The notes under the pieces: model-generated
Told to the model about the DNA's origin: nothing
Databases searched by the model: none
Seen by the model: the letters and a program-made list of their open reading frames with translations, nothing else
Assembly (NCBI RefSeq): GCF_018614135.1
Contig: NZ_JAGGOW010000021.1
Coordinates: 1 to 33,439, forward strand
Source of the DNA: Streptomyces sp. ISL-66
Lineage (GTDB): Bacteria > Actinomycetota > Actinomycetes > Streptomycetales > Streptomycetaceae
DNA: 33,439 nucleotides
Reading direction: 5' to 3'
Position numbers and translations under genes: made by a program
Part shown: piece after piece, positions 8,231 to 16,997 of the stretch
Numbering within the stretch: position 1 is the first letter of the stretch
Layout: every line of letters starts with the position of its first letter

Positions 8231-8269
8231 CGGGGGCCGGCCCGGACGACGTGTCCGGGCCGGCCCCCG
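8231..8269. terminator. Bidirectional hairpin terminator
   Basis: A perfect 16-bp GC stem (8231-8246 with 8254-8269) around a 7-nt loop lies between the convergent GlsB/YeaQ-like gene and tyrS. Confidence 0.85.
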
Positions 8270-8303
8270 CGCCGTGCGCGCCGTACGGGCTCGCGACCGC
8301 GGA

Positions 8304-9569
8304 TCAGCCGGTGACCTCGACCGCCGCCAGGTTCTTCTTGCCGCGGCGCAGCACGAGCCAGCGCCCGTGCAGCAGGTCCTCCTTGGCGGGGACCGCGTCC
8401 TCGGCGGTGACCTTCACGTTGTTCACGTAGGCGCCGCCCTCCTTCACGGTCCGCCGGCCGGCCGACTTGCTGGCGACCAGCCCGGTCTCCGCGAGCAGGT
8501 CCACGACCTGGCCCGGCTCGGAGACCTTGGCCTGCGGCAGCTCGGACAGGGCCGCGGCCAGTGTGGCCTCGTCCAGGTCCGCCAGCTCGCCCTGGCCGAA
8601 CAGCGCCTTGGACGCCGCGATCACGGCGGCGCACTGGTCGGCGCCGTGCACCAGCGTGGTCAGCTCCTGCGCGAGCGCCCGCTGGGCGGCGCGCGCCTGC
8701 GGACGCTCGGCGGTCTGCGCCTCCAGCGCCTCCAGCTCCTCGCGGGTCTGGAAGGAGAGGATGCGCATGTAGGTGGAGACGTCCCGGTCGTCCACGTTCA
8801 GCCAGAACTGGTAGAACGCGTACGGGGTGGTCATCTCCGGGTCGAGCCAGACGGCGCCGCTCTCGGACTTGCCGAACTTGGTGCCGTCCGCCTTGACCAT
8901 CAGCGGGGTCGCGATGGCGTGGACGTGCGCGTCCGGCTCCACGCGGTGGATCAGGTCGAGACCGGCGGTGAGGTTGCCCCACTGGTCGGAGCCGCCCTGC
9001 TGGAGCACGCAGCCGTAGCGCCGGTACAACTCCAGGAAGTCCATGCCCTGGAGCAGCTGGTAGCTGAACTCCGTGTAGCTGATGCCCTGGTCGGACTCCA
9101 GCCGCTTGGCGACCGAGTCCTTCGTCAGCATCTTGTTGACGCGGAAGTGCTTGCCGATGTCCCGGAGGAACTCGATGGCGGACATGCCCGCCGTCCAGTC
9201 CAGGTTGTTCACCATGACCGCCGCGTTCTCGCCCTCGAAGGACAGGAACGGCTCGATCTGGGAACGCAGGCGCGACACCCAGTTCGCGACGGTCTCCGGG
9301 TCGTTCAGGGTGCGCTCGGCGGTCGGCCTGGGATCGCCGATCTGCCCGGTGGCCCCGCCGACCAGCGCCAGCGGACGGTGGCCCGCCTGCTGGAGCCGGC
9401 GCACGGTGAGGACCTGCACCAGGTGACCCACGTGCAGCGAGGCCGCCGTCGGGTCGAAGCCGCAATAGAACGTGACGGGACCGTCCGCGAACGCCTTGCG
9501 CAGCGCTTCTTCGTCGGTGGACTGGGCGAACAGCCCGCGCCACTTCAGTTCGTCGACGATGTCCGTCAC
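8304..9569 (-). CDS. tyrS: Tyrosine--tRNA ligase (TyrRS)
   Basis: A 421-residue class I aminoacyl-tRNA synthetase that charges tRNA-Tyr. The HIGH-type motif is HVGH at 46-49, and the KMSKS-type motif is KFGKS at 231-235. The tyrosine pocket is recognisable in YCGFDPTA (35-42) and QGGSDQWGN (191-199). A C-terminal S4-like RNA-binding domain spans about 350-410. The GTG at 9569 follows a GGAG site and matches the usual N-terminus ([10 protein letters not shown]). It lies downstream of tldE on the same strand but is separated from it by a hairpin and a leader with short repeats, so it is probably transcribed on its own. Confidence 0.96.
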   Translation of the reverse strand: MTDIVDELKWRGLFAQSTDEEALRKAFADGPVTFYCGFDPTAASLHVGHLVQVLTVRRLQQAGHRPLALVGGATGQIGDPRPTAERTLNDPETVANWVSRLRSQIEPFLSFEGENAAVMVNNLDWTAGMSAIEFLRDIGKHFRVNKMLTKDSVAKRLESDQGISYTEFSYQLLQGMDFLELYRRYGCVLQQGGSDQWGNLTAGLDLIHRVEPDAHVHAIATPLMVKADGTKFGKSESGAVWLDPEMTTPYAFYQFWLNVDDRDVSTYMRILSFQTREELEALEAQTAERPQARAAQRALAQELTTLVHGADQCAAVIAASKALFGQGELADLDEATLAAALSELPQAKVSEPGQVVDLLAETGLVASKSAGRRTVKEGGAYVNNVKVTAEDAVPAKEDLLHGRWLVLRRGKKNLAAVEVTG

Positions 9570-9584
9570 GGTTCCGGGTCTCCT

Positions 9585-9629
9585 TGAACGAGATGAAAGA
9601 GAGGATGAACGAGATGGTGAACGAGGTGA
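9585..9629. repeat. Short direct repeats in the tyrS leader
   Basis: Three near-identical 12-bp units, TGAACGAGRTGR, occur at 9585-9596, 9606-9617 and 9618-9629, the last two adjacent. They lie 16-60 bp upstream of the tyrS start. No T-box specifier stem or T-box sequence is visible. Confidence 0.6.
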
Positions 9630-9649
9630 AACAGAAAGCCGAGGGGGGT

Positions 9650-9673
9650 TTCCCCGCCAGTCTAGGCGGGGAA
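9650..9673 (-). terminator. Hairpin terminator after tldE
   Basis: A 9-bp perfect stem (TTCCCCGCC, 6-nt loop, GGCGGGGAA) starts 10 bp beyond the tldE stop on the minus strand. The A/T pairs at its outer end give a short U-run in the transcript. Confidence 0.65.
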
Positions 9674-9683
9674 GGTCCGCACC

Positions 9684-11084
9684 TCAGACGCCCTTGCTGA
9701 CCGAGCTCATGTTGAAGTCCGGGATCCGCAGCGCCGGCATCGCCGCCCGCGTGAACCAGTCGCTCCACTCGCGCGGCAGGGTCTTCTCGGTCCGGCCGGC
9801 CTCCGAGGCCCGCGACAGCAGGTCCACGGGGGACTCGTTGAACCGGAAGTTGTTGACCTCGCCGACGACCTGGCCCTTCTCCACCAGGTAGACGCCGTCC
9901 CGGGTCAGGCCCGTGAGCAGCAGCGTCGCCGGGTCCACCTCGCGGATGTACCAGAGGCAGGTCAGCAGCAGCCCGCGCTCGGTCTCCGCGACCATCTCCT
10001 CCAGCGACTTCTCGCCGCCCCCGTCCAGGATCAGGTTCCCGAACGACGGCGAGACCGGCAGCCCGGTCAGGCCCGCGCTGTGCCGGGTCGTGGTCAGCCG
10101 GGCCAGCTCACCGTCCTTGATCCACTCGGTGGCCGGGACCGGCAGGCCGTTGTCGAAGACGGACGCGTCGTCGCCGGAGCTGTGCGCGATCACGAAGGGC
10201 GCGGACTCCAGACCGGGCGCGTTCGGGTCGCTGCGCAGGGTCAGCGGCAGCGGGGAGAGCCGCTCGCCGAGCCGGGTGCCGCCGCCGGGCTTGGCGAAGA
10301 CCGTCCGGCCCTCCACCGCGTCCCGGGCCGCCGCCGACCACATCTGGTAGATCATCAGGTCGGCCACCGCCGTGGGCGGCAGCAGGGTCTCGTACCGCCC
10401 GGCGGGCAGGTCGATCTTCCGCTCGGCCCAGCCGAGTCGCACGGCCAGCTCCGCGTCGAGCACGGTCGGGTCCACGTCCTTGAAGTCCCGCGTCGAGCGG
10501 CCCGCCCAGGCCGAGCGCTGGCGGTCCGGGGACTTCGCGTTGAGCTCCAGGGTGCCGTTGGGCTGGTCGTGGCGCAGGCGCAGCCCCGTGGAGGTGCCCA
10601 CGTAGCTGGAGACCAGCTCGTGGTTGGCGAAGCCGTACAGCTCCCGGCTGCCCGCGCGGGCCCGGGCGAAGGCCTCGCCGAGGGCCGGGGCGAAGTCGGC
10701 GAAGACCGCGGAGGAGGTCTCGGCCGGGGCGTCGGTGAAGTCCGGCGAGGCCGGGGTGCCCGTCACCAGCGGCTGCGCGTCCTCCGCCGGGCCGGCGCCG
10801 CGGGCGGCCGCCTCGGCGGCCCGGACCAGCGGCTCCAGGTCCGCGGCCGTGACGGCGGAGCGCGAGACGACCCCCGAGGCCGTGCCCTCCTTGCCGTCGA
10901 CGGTGGCGATGACGGTCAGGGTCCGCCCGCGGGTGACGCCGTTCGTGGTCAGGGCATTGCCCGCCCAGCGCAGGTTCGCCGTCGACTCCTCGTCGGCGAT
11001 GACGACGCAGCCGTCGGCGGTGGACAGTGCCAGGGCCCGCTCGGCGATCTCGTGGGGACGGGTACGGGTACTCGACGACTTCAT
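9684..11084 (-). CDS. tldE: TldE/PmbA family metalloprotease subunit
   Basis: A 466-residue protein of the TldD/PmbA family. It is the non-catalytic partner: it lacks the HExxxH zinc motif of its neighbour but keeps the C-terminal family features (LTLRSDPNAPGLES, GLPVSPSFGNLILDGG, NNFRFNESPVDLL). TldE pairs with TldD to form a protease that in enterobacteria matures microcin B17 and degrades CcdA; the Streptomyces substrate is unknown. The ATG at 11084 overlaps the tldD stop by 4 nt (ATGA), so the two are translated together. The long open frame beyond 11084 overlaps tldD and is a shadow. Confidence 0.9.
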   Translation of the reverse strand: MKSSSTRTRPHEIAERALALSTADGCVVIADEESTANLRWAGNALTTNGVTRGRTLTVIATVDGKEGTASGVVSRSAVTAADLEPLVRAAEAAARGAGPAEDAQPLVTGTPASPDFTDAPAETSSAVFADFAPALGEAFARARAGSRELYGFANHELVSSYVGTSTGLRLRHDQPNGTLELNAKSPDRQRSAWAGRSTRDFKDVDPTVLDAELAVRLGWAERKIDLPAGRYETLLPPTAVADLMIYQMWSAAARDAVEGRTVFAKPGGGTRLGERLSPLPLTLRSDPNAPGLESAPFVIAHSSGDDASVFDNGLPVPATEWIKDGELARLTTTRHSAGLTGLPVSPSFGNLILDGGGEKSLEEMVAETERGLLLTCLWYIREVDPATLLLTGLTRDGVYLVEKGQVVGEVNNFRFNESPVDLLSRASEAGRTEKTLPREWSDWFTRAAMPALRIPDFNMSSVSKGV

Positions 11085-12604
11085 CGCCCGGCCTCCTGGG
11101 TGGTGTTCAGGATGTTCACGTCGCGGAACAGTGCGGACGGGCAGCCGTGCGAGACGGCCGCGACCTGGCCCGGCTGGGCCTTGCCGCAGTTGAAGGCGCC
11201 GCCCAGGACGTAGGTCTGCGGTCCGCCGACCTTCTCCATCGACCCCCAGAACTCGGTGGTCGTGGCCTGGTAGGCGACGTCTCGCAGCTGCCCGGCCAGC
11301 TTGCCGTTCTCGATGCGGAAGAAGCGCTGCCCGGTGAACTGGAAGTTGTAGCGCTGCATGTCGATCGACCAGGACCGGTCGCCGACCACGTAGATCCCGC
11401 GCTCGACCCCGCCGATCAGGTCCTCGGTGGAGAGACCGCCCGGATCGGGCCGGAGCGAGACGTTCGCCATCCGCTGCACCGGGACGTGCCCGGGGGAGTC
11501 GGCGTAGGCGCAGCCGTTGGAGCGGCCGAGGCCGGTCAGCTTCGCGATCCGCCGGTCCGTCTGGTAGCCGGCCAGGGTGCCGTCCTTGACCAGGTCCCAG
11601 CTCTGCGCTTCGACGCCCTCGTCGTCGTAGCCGATGGTGGCCAGCCCGTGCTCGGCGGTCCGGTCGCCCGTCACGTTCATGACGGGGGAGCCGTAGGTGA
11701 GCTTGCCCAGCTGGTCGAAGGTGGCGAAGGAGGTCCCGGCGTACGCCGCCTCGTAGCCCAGCGCCCGGTCCAGCTCGGTGGCGTGGCCGATGGACTCGTG
11801 GATGGTGAGCCACAGGTTGGACGGGTCCACGACCAGGTCGTAGCGCCCGGCTTCGACACCCGGGGCCCGCATCTTCTCGGCGAGCAGCCCGGGGATCGCC
11901 TCCAGCTCGGAGTTCCAGTCCCAGCCGGTGCCGGTCAGGTACTCCCAGCCGCGCCCGGCCGGCGGGGCGATGGTGCGCATGGAGTCGAACTCGCCGGTGG
12001 TCGCGTTCACGGCGACGGCGGTGAGCTGCGGGTGGATGCGCACGCGCTGCTGGGTGGTGGAGGTGCCCGCGGTGTCGGCGTAGAACTTGTTCTCGTGGAC
12101 GGCCAGGAGCGAGGCGTCCACGTGGGCCACTCCGTCGGCGGCCAGCAGCCGCGCGCTGAAGTCGGCGAGCAGCGCCGCCTTCTCGGTGTCCGGCACCTCG
12201 AAGGGGTCCACGTCGTAGGCGGAGATCCAGGTCTTGTCCTTGTGCACCGGCTCCTCGGCGAGCTCGACCCGCTCGTCGGAGCCGGCCGCCTTGATCACCT
12301 TGGCGGAGAGCTGGGCCATGGCCACGGCCTGCGAGGCCACCTTGGCGGCCCCGTCCATGGTCAGGTCCACACCGGAGGCGAACCCCCAGCTGCCCCCGTG
12401 GACGACGCGGACCGCGTAGCCGAGGTCGGTGGTGTCGGACCCGCCGGAGGGCTTGGCGTCCCGCAGCCGCCAGGAGGCGCTGCGGATCCGCTCCAGGCGG
12501 AAGTCGGCATGATCGGCACCCAGCGCGCGGGCCCGGGCGAGCGCCGCGTCGGCGAGCGCCCGCAAAGGCAGCGCGGTGAAGGCCGCGTCGATGGAATGGG
12601 GCAC
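11081..12604 (-). CDS. tldD: TldD family metalloprotease (catalytic subunit)
   Basis: A 507-residue protein with the zinc-protease motif HESIGH at 269-274 (HExxxH), preceded by YDLVVDPSNLWLT. A later cysteine in the SNGCAYADSPGH stretch corresponds to the expected third metal ligand. TldD supplies the active site of the TldD/TldE heterodimer, which cleaves unfolded or ribosomally made peptides. The GTG at 12604 has a GGGAGG ribosome site. It is the first gene of a two-gene unit with tldE and is divergent from fabG. No ribosomally synthesised peptide precursor is apparent nearby, so the natural substrate remains open. Confidence 0.92.
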   Translation of the reverse strand: MPHSIDAAFTALPLRALADAALARARALGADHADFRLERIRSASWRLRDAKPSGGSDTTDLGYAVRVVHGGSWGFASGVDLTMDGAAKVASQAVAMAQLSAKVIKAAGSDERVELAEEPVHKDKTWISAYDVDPFEVPDTEKAALLADFSARLLAADGVAHVDASLLAVHENKFYADTAGTSTTQQRVRIHPQLTAVAVNATTGEFDSMRTIAPPAGRGWEYLTGTGWDWNSELEAIPGLLAEKMRAPGVEAGRYDLVVDPSNLWLTIHESIGHATELDRALGYEAAYAGTSFATFDQLGKLTYGSPVMNVTGDRTAEHGLATIGYDDEGVEAQSWDLVKDGTLAGYQTDRRIAKLTGLGRSNGCAYADSPGHVPVQRMANVSLRPDPGGLSTEDLIGGVERGIYVVGDRSWSIDMQRYNFQFTGQRFFRIENGKLAGQLRDVAYQATTTEFWGSMEKVGGPQTYVLGGAFNCGKAQPGQVAAVSHGCPSALFRDVNILNTTQEAGR

Positions 12605-12663
12605 GGAAGTCCTCCCGAGGTCGGGGCAGATAGCACGATCATGTCGCGCCGTGGGTCGCCGTG

Positions 12664-12763
12664 CCTACATCTTTCTGTAGGGACTCGACAGAGCCCGTAC
12701 CGAGGCCCTGTCGGAGCTCGATTCTGTGGATGGGGGATTCGACCTATAGGTTTTTGGTATTCA
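12664..12763 (+). promoter_or_regulatory. tldD/fabG intergenic region with inverted repeats and candidate fabG promoter
   Basis: Three symmetric elements are visible: CCTACA/TGTAGG at 12664-12681, CGACAG/CTGTCG at 12686-12713, and a 10-bp perfect palindrome ACCTATAGGT at 12742-12751. The palindrome contains a -10-like TATAGG (12745-12750), and a TATTCA follows at 12758-12763. An operator overlapping the fabG promoter is plausible but untested. Confidence 0.4.
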
Positions 12764-12788
12764 GACCGCTAGTCGAAAGGGTGATCCG

Positions 12789-13508
12789 TTGAGCCGCTCG
12801 GTTCTCGTCACCGGAGGAAACCGGGGCATCGGCCTCGCCATCGCCCGAGCCTTCGCGGAGGGCGGAGACAAGGTCGCGATCACGTACCGGTCGGGTGAAC
12901 CGCCGGCGGAGCTCACGGCTCTGGGCGTGCTGGCGGTCCGTTGCGACATCACCGACTCCGAGCAGGTGGACCGGGCGTACAAGGAGATCGAGGACGCGCA
13001 CGGCGCGGTCGAGGTCCTGGTCGCCAACGCGGGCATCACCAAGGACACGCTGCTGATGCGCATGTCCGAGGAAGATTTCGCCTCGGTCGTCGACACCAAC
13101 CTCACCGGCACCTTCCGCGTCGTCAAGCGCGCGAACCGCGGCATGCTCCGCGCCAAGAAGGGCCGCGTCGTCCTGATCTCCTCGGTCGTCGGCCTGCTCG
13201 GCTCGGCCGGCCAGGCCAACTACGCGGCCTCCAAGGCCGCGCTGGTCGGCTTCGCCCGCTCCCTCGCCCGTGAGCTGGGCTCCCGCAACATCACCTTCAA
13301 CGTCGTCGCCCCGGGATTCGTGGACACCGACATGACGAAGGTGCTCACCGACGAGCAGCGTGCCGGCATCGTTGGCCAGGTGCCCCTGGGCCGTTACGCG
13401 CGGCCCGAGGAAATCGCGGCCGCCGTCAGCTTCCTGGCGTCCGACAACGCCGCGTACATCACCGGAGCCGTCATTCCCGTTGACGGCGGATTGGGCATGG
13501 GTCACTGA
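12789..13508 (+). CDS. fabG: 3-oxoacyl-[ACP] reductase FabG
   Basis: A 239-residue short-chain dehydrogenase that reduces 3-oxoacyl-ACP with NADPH in fatty acid elongation. The cofactor motif TGGNRGIG is at 8-15, NAG at 80-82, and the catalytic triad is S132, Y145 and K149 (SSVVGLLGSAGQANYAASK). The start is TTG at 12789: the nearest upstream GTG in the region (12781) runs into a stop, and an AAAGGG site lies just upstream. The fabI gene follows after 5 bp, giving the fabG-fabI order seen as mabA-inhA in mycobacteria. Confidence 0.93.
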   Translation: MSRSVLVTGGNRGIGLAIARAFAEGGDKVAITYRSGEPPAELTALGVLAVRCDITDSEQVDRAYKEIEDAHGAVEVLVANAGITKDTLLMRMSEEDFASVVDTNLTGTFRVVKRANRGMLRAKKGRVVLISSVVGLLGSAGQANYAASKAALVGFARSLARELGSRNITFNVVAPGFVDTDMTKVLTDEQRAGIVGQVPLGRYARPEEIAAAVSFLASDNAAYITGAVIPVDGGLGMGH

Positions 13509-13513
13509 TCACC

Positions 13514-14287
13514 ATGAGTGGAATTCTCGACGGCAAGCGCATCCTCATCACGGGGGTGCTGATGGAGTCCTCCATCGCCTTCCACACCGCCCGGCTGGCC
13601 CAGGAGCAGGGCGCCGAGGTCATCCTCACCGCGTTCCCGCGGCCGACGCTGACCGAGCGCATCGCCCGCAAGCTGCCCAAGCCGGCCAAGGTGATCGAAC
13701 TCGACGTCACCAACGACGAGCACCTGGCGCGCGTGGAGGAGCTCGTCCGCGCGGAGCTCGGCGGCCTCGACGGCGTCGTCCACTCCATCGGTTTCGCGCC
13801 GCAGGACGCGCTCGGCGGCAACTTCCTGAACACGCCGTTCGAGTCGGTCGCCACCGCCATGCACGTCTCGGCGTTCTCGCTGAAGTCGCTGACCATGGCG
13901 TGCAAGCCGCTGTTCCCGGCGAACGAGGGCGCCGCGATCGTCGGCCTCACCTTCGACGCGCAGTACGCGTGGCCGCAGTACGACTGGATGGGCCCGGCCA
14001 AGGCCGCGCTGGAGGCCACCAGCCGCTACCTCGCCCGCGACCTGGGCAAGGAGAAGATCCGCTGCAACCTGATCTCGGCGGGCCCGATCGGCTCGATGGC
14101 CGCGAAGTCCATCCCGGGCTTCTCGGACCTGGCGGAGGTCTGGAACCAGCGCTCCCCGATGGAGTGGGACATGGCGGACCCGGATCCCGCGGGCCGCGGC
14201 GTCGTCGCCCTGCTGTCGGACTGGTTCCCGAAGACCACCGGCGAGATCATCCACGTCGACGGCGGTCTGCACGCGATGGGTGCCTGA
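13514..14287 (+). CDS. fabI: Enoyl-[ACP] reductase FabI (InhA-like)
   Basis: A 257-residue NADH-dependent enoyl-ACP reductase that completes each round of fatty acid elongation. It has the divergent cofactor loop of this family (ITGVLMESSIAFHTA) and the SIGFAP segment at 91-96. The active-site pair is Y156 and K163 (Y-x6-K). The sequence around it, LTFDAQYAWPQYDWMGPAKAALE within 145-167, resembles mycobacterial InhA more than enterobacterial FabI. It is coupled to fabG by a 5-bp gap. This is the enzyme class inhibited by triclosan and, after activation, isoniazid. Confidence 0.93.
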   Translation: MSGILDGKRILITGVLMESSIAFHTARLAQEQGAEVILTAFPRPTLTERIARKLPKPAKVIELDVTNDEHLARVEELVRAELGGLDGVVHSIGFAPQDALGGNFLNTPFESVATAMHVSAFSLKSLTMACKPLFPANEGAAIVGLTFDAQYAWPQYDWMGPAKAALEATSRYLARDLGKEKIRCNLISAGPIGSMAAKSIPGFSDLAEVWNQRSPMEWDMADPDPAGRGVVALLSDWFPKTTGEIIHVDGGLHAMGA

Positions 14288-14456
14288 CCTGCCCGGTCGA
14301 GGTCCTGTCCATCCGTACGGCGGCGGGGGCCGCGGCGGGTGACTCGATCAGATTTTCGCCGTCTGACCAGATCTTCCCGAGTCGAGAATCGGGACATTCC
14401 CCTGCAAACTGACCCCGTCGGGATCTTCCCGGTTTCTGCGGGGAGGAGGTGCGGGA

Positions 14457-14909
14457 GTGGGCGCGAGGCGGAGCCGAGCGGTATCGCTACTGGTCACCTC
14501 GGTGGTCCTGGCCGGATTCCTGATCCCGGGAGCCGTCGCGCGGTCCGGCGGCGACGATCCGGCCTCCGGCCCCGAGGCCGTGGCCCCGGTCCCCGGCCCG
14601 GGGGAGCGGGCCGCCGTGGACGTGGCCCAGATCCCCGTGGAGCCGCCCGTACAGCCCGCGCGGCCCGCCGCCCGGGAACTCTTCGGCGCCGACTGCGACA
14701 CCCGGATCGAGGGCTCGCAGGTGGTCGCGTACTGCCACAACGGCTATCCCGAGACCGATCTGATCCGCCTGCACGTGGAGTGCGACCGCTGGTGGGACGT
14801 GGACGGGGACGGCGCCGCCGTGGCGCTCGGCCCGGCCGGCCGGGCCGAGCTCACCAGCCGCTGCTGGAAGGAAGTCCGCTCCGCCTGGGTCAGCCACCAG
14901 CGGCAGTGA
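14457..14909 (+). CDS. Small secreted protein of unknown function
   Basis: A 150-residue protein from the GTG at 14457, with a GGGAGGAGG ribosome site about 10 bp upstream. The N-terminus is a signal peptide (ARRSR, then a hydrophobic core to about residue 24, cleaved near GAVARS). A Pro/Ala-rich spacer runs to about residue 72. The C-terminal domain of about 75 residues has four cysteines (CDTR, YCHNGYPE, VECDRWW, SRCWKE) that could form two disulphides. I do not recognise the domain. Its 3' end overlaps the convergent GntR gene by 20 bp (14890-14909), and a 6-bp inverted repeat (14375-14394) lies upstream. Confidence 0.72.
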   Translation: MGARRSRAVSLLVTSVVLAGFLIPGAVARSGGDDPASGPEAVAPVPGPGERAAVDVAQIPVEPPVQPARPAARELFGADCDTRIEGSQVVAYCHNGYPETDLIRLHVECDRWWDVDGDGAAVALGPAGRAELTSRCWKEVRSAWVSHQRQ

Positions 14910-15606
14910 CGGCCTGCGGCCCCCCGTCGGGCCGCGCCTCCGTGCCCAGGCACACGAACGGGTAGCCGGCCGCCTCCGAGGCCGCCGTGTCCCCGTCCCC
15001 GCGCCGGATCGCCTCGATCAGGCGGGCGTGGTCCAGGTGCGCCGCGGCGCCGAGGTCCGTGCCCACGTCGGCGCGCAGCCAGTCGGCCACCAGATCGCCG
15101 AGGTCCGCGTACAGCTCGATGAGCACGTCGTTGTGCGAGGCCGCCACCACCGCCATGTGCAGGGCCACGTCCGCCGCGACGAACACCTCCGCGTCCCCGC
15201 CCGACCACGCCTGCTCGCGCCGCGCCAGCAGCGCGTCCAGCTGTACGAGGTCACGCGCGGTCCGCCGCTCCGCCGCGAGGCGGGCCGCCGAGGACTCCAT
15301 CGTCGAGCGCAGCTCCGCGATGTGGCGCGGATCGGCCCCCGCGAAGCGGCGGTGCATCACGCCGGCCAGCTCGCTGGTGGCGAGGACGTAGGTCCCCGAG
15401 CCCTGGCGGATGTCGAGGAGGCCGTTGTGCGCGAGGGCCCGGACGGCCTCCCGCACCGTGTTGCGCGCGACTCCCAGCAGCTCGACGAGCTCCGGCTCGG
15501 TGGGGATGCGGGAGCCGACCGGCCATTCGCCGGTGGTGATCTGGTTCCTGAGCTGGGCGATCACCTGGTCGACGAGCGCGGATCGCCGGGGCGAGGTCAG
15601 CGGCAT
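14890..15606 (-). CDS. GntR family transcriptional regulator, FCD type
   Basis: A 238-residue DNA-binding regulator. The N-terminal winged helix-turn-helix spans about 10-75 (IPTEPELVELLGVARNTVREAVRALAHNGLL, with the wing RQGSGTYV). The C-terminal all-helical FCD ligand domain spans about 90-220, where acidic and His residues (ADVALHMAVVAASHN, LDHARLIEAI) fit its metal/organic-acid pocket. The ATG at 15606 has a GGAA site upstream; longer in-frame readings cross the divergent transporter gene and are shadows. It is divergent from the CynX/NimT-type transporter across 78 bp, so it very probably controls that gene and itself, responding to the transported compound. Confidence 0.9.
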   Translation of the reverse strand: MPLTSPRRSALVDQVIAQLRNQITTGEWPVGSRIPTEPELVELLGVARNTVREAVRALAHNGLLDIRQGSGTYVLATSELAGVMHRRFAGADPRHIAELRSTMESSAARLAAERRTARDLVQLDALLARREQAWSGGDAEVFVAADVALHMAVVAASHNDVLIELYADLGDLVADWLRADVGTDLGAAAHLDHARLIEAIRRGDGDTAASEAAGYPFVCLGTEARPDGGPQAVTAAGG

Positions 15607-15649
15607 GCGGTCGGGGTTCCTTTGCGGACAGGGAAGGTGAGGACGACTG

Positions 15650-15684
15650 GACAACCAATCATCCCATGATTCTATGATGGTTGA
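15650..15684. promoter_or_regulatory. Divergent GntR/MFS promoter and candidate operator
   Basis: An AT-rich island in a GC-rich region. On the plus strand, TATGAT (15673-15678) lies 6 nt before the transporter ATG. On the minus strand, TAGAAT (15669-15674) overlaps it. The symmetric core ATCAT-CCC-ATGAT and the flanking AACCAATCAT / ATGATGGTT half-sites make a likely binding site for the adjacent GntR regulator. Confidence 0.6.
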
Positions 15685-16992
15685 ATGTCCGACGAAGAAA
15701 TCCAGACCCTGAACCGGCCGGGGGCGGCGCGCACGGCCTCCTCCCAGCCCCTCGCCACCGCCGCCGCCGCGGGCGCCGCCCCGCAACCGGCGTGGCTCGG
15801 CCCCGCGCTCCTCGTCGGCATCGTGCTGGCCGCCCTCAACCTGCGGCCCGCCATCACCAGCCTCGGCGCCCTCTTCGAAGAGACCCGGACCGGCCTCGGC
15901 ATGAGCGGCACCGTCGCCGGACTCATCACCTCCGTACCCGCCCTCTGCTTCGCCCTCTTCGGCGTCACCGCGCCCCGGCTCTCCCGCCGCTTCGGCCCGG
16001 CCGCCGTCGTCTGCGCCGGCATGGTCGCCGTCGCCGCCGGCCTGCTGATCCGGCCCTTCGCGAGCAACGCCGCCGGTTTCCTCGCCGCCAGTGCCCTGAC
16101 CCTGGCCGGCATAGCCCTGACCAACGTGCTCCTGCCCGTGATCGTCAAGCGCTGGTTCCCGGACCGCGTCGGCACCATGACCGGCCTCTACTCCATGGCC
16201 CTGGCCGCCGGCACCTCGCTCGCCGCGGCCGCCACCGTCCCGATGACCGAGGCCCTCGGCGGCAGCTGGCGCACCGGCCTGCTGATCTGGAGCTTCCTCG
16301 CCCTGGCCGCCGTACTGCCCTGGCTGGCCATCGCCGCCGCCGCCCGCAAGGAGAAGGCGGCCGCCGCCCCCGCGGATCCGGCCGCCCGCGCCACCGCCGG
16401 CCCGCGCGTCGTGCGCAGCCGCACCGCCTGGGCCCTCGCCTGCTACTTCGGCCTCCAGGCCACCGGCGCGTACATCACCATGGGCTGGCTCCCGCAGATC
16501 TTCCGCGACGCCGGGGTCTCCGCCGGCACGGCGGGCGTCCTGCTCGCCGTCACCATGGTCATGGGCGTCCCGCTCGCCTTCGTCATCCCCGGCCTCGCCG
16601 GGCGGATGAAGAACCAGGCCCCCATCGCCGTCGTCCTCGGCCTCTTCGGCATCGCCGGCTACCTCGGGCTCTACCTCGCCCCCGCCGCCGGCGCCTGGGC
16701 CTGGGCCGTCCTGCTCGGCGTCTCCAACTGCGCCTTCCCCCTCGTCATCACGCTGATCGGACTGCGCGCCAAGTCCCCGGCCGGGGTGGCCAAGCTCTCC
16801 GCCTTTGCACAGAGCACCGGCTACCTCATCTCCATCCCCGGACCGCTCCTCATCGGCGCCCTCTACCAGCACAGCGGCGGCTGGGACCTGCCCCTCGCCC
16901 TCATGGCCGGACTGCTCGTCCCGCAGATCGCCCTCGGCCTGCTCGCGGGCCGGGACCGCACGATCGAGGCCGAATGCGGCATGCAAGACTGA
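15685..16992 (+). CDS. CynX/NimT-type MFS transporter
   Basis: A 435-residue major facilitator with 12 predicted membrane helices. After a 35-residue head, the first helix carries LNLRPAITSLG, a hallmark of the CynX/NimT branch (cyanate and 2-nitroimidazole transporters). A central loop rich in Lys/Ala/Pro (about 220-240) separates the two six-helix halves. The ATG at 15685 has no ribosome site; a -10 box lies 6 nt upstream, so the mRNA is probably leaderless. The divergent GntR gene and the 39-residue membrane peptide 5 bp downstream suggest a regulated three-part module. The substrate is unknown. Confidence 0.9.
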   Translation: MSDEEIQTLNRPGAARTASSQPLATAAAAGAAPQPAWLGPALLVGIVLAALNLRPAITSLGALFEETRTGLGMSGTVAGLITSVPALCFALFGVTAPRLSRRFGPAAVVCAGMVAVAAGLLIRPFASNAAGFLAASALTLAGIALTNVLLPVIVKRWFPDRVGTMTGLYSMALAAGTSLAAAATVPMTEALGGSWRTGLLIWSFLALAAVLPWLAIAAAARKEKAAAAPADPAARATAGPRVVRSRTAWALACYFGLQATGAYITMGWLPQIFRDAGVSAGTAGVLLAVTMVMGVPLAFVIPGLAGRMKNQAPIAVVLGLFGIAGYLGLYLAPAAGAWAWAVLLGVSNCAFPLVITLIGLRAKSPAGVAKLSAFAQSTGYLISIPGPLLIGALYQHSGGWDLPLALMAGLLVPQIALGLLAGRDRTIEAECGMQD

Positions 16993-16997
16993 ACGAC

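Noticed and set aside
9570..9683. T-box leader for tyrS
   Set aside because: There is no T-box sequence and no specifier or antiterminator pair; only short direct repeats are present.
15607..16986. N-terminal extension of the GntR open frame
   Set aside because: It lies opposite the MFS transporter gene and has no helix-turn-helix or ribosome site. The start at 15606 gives the normal family length.
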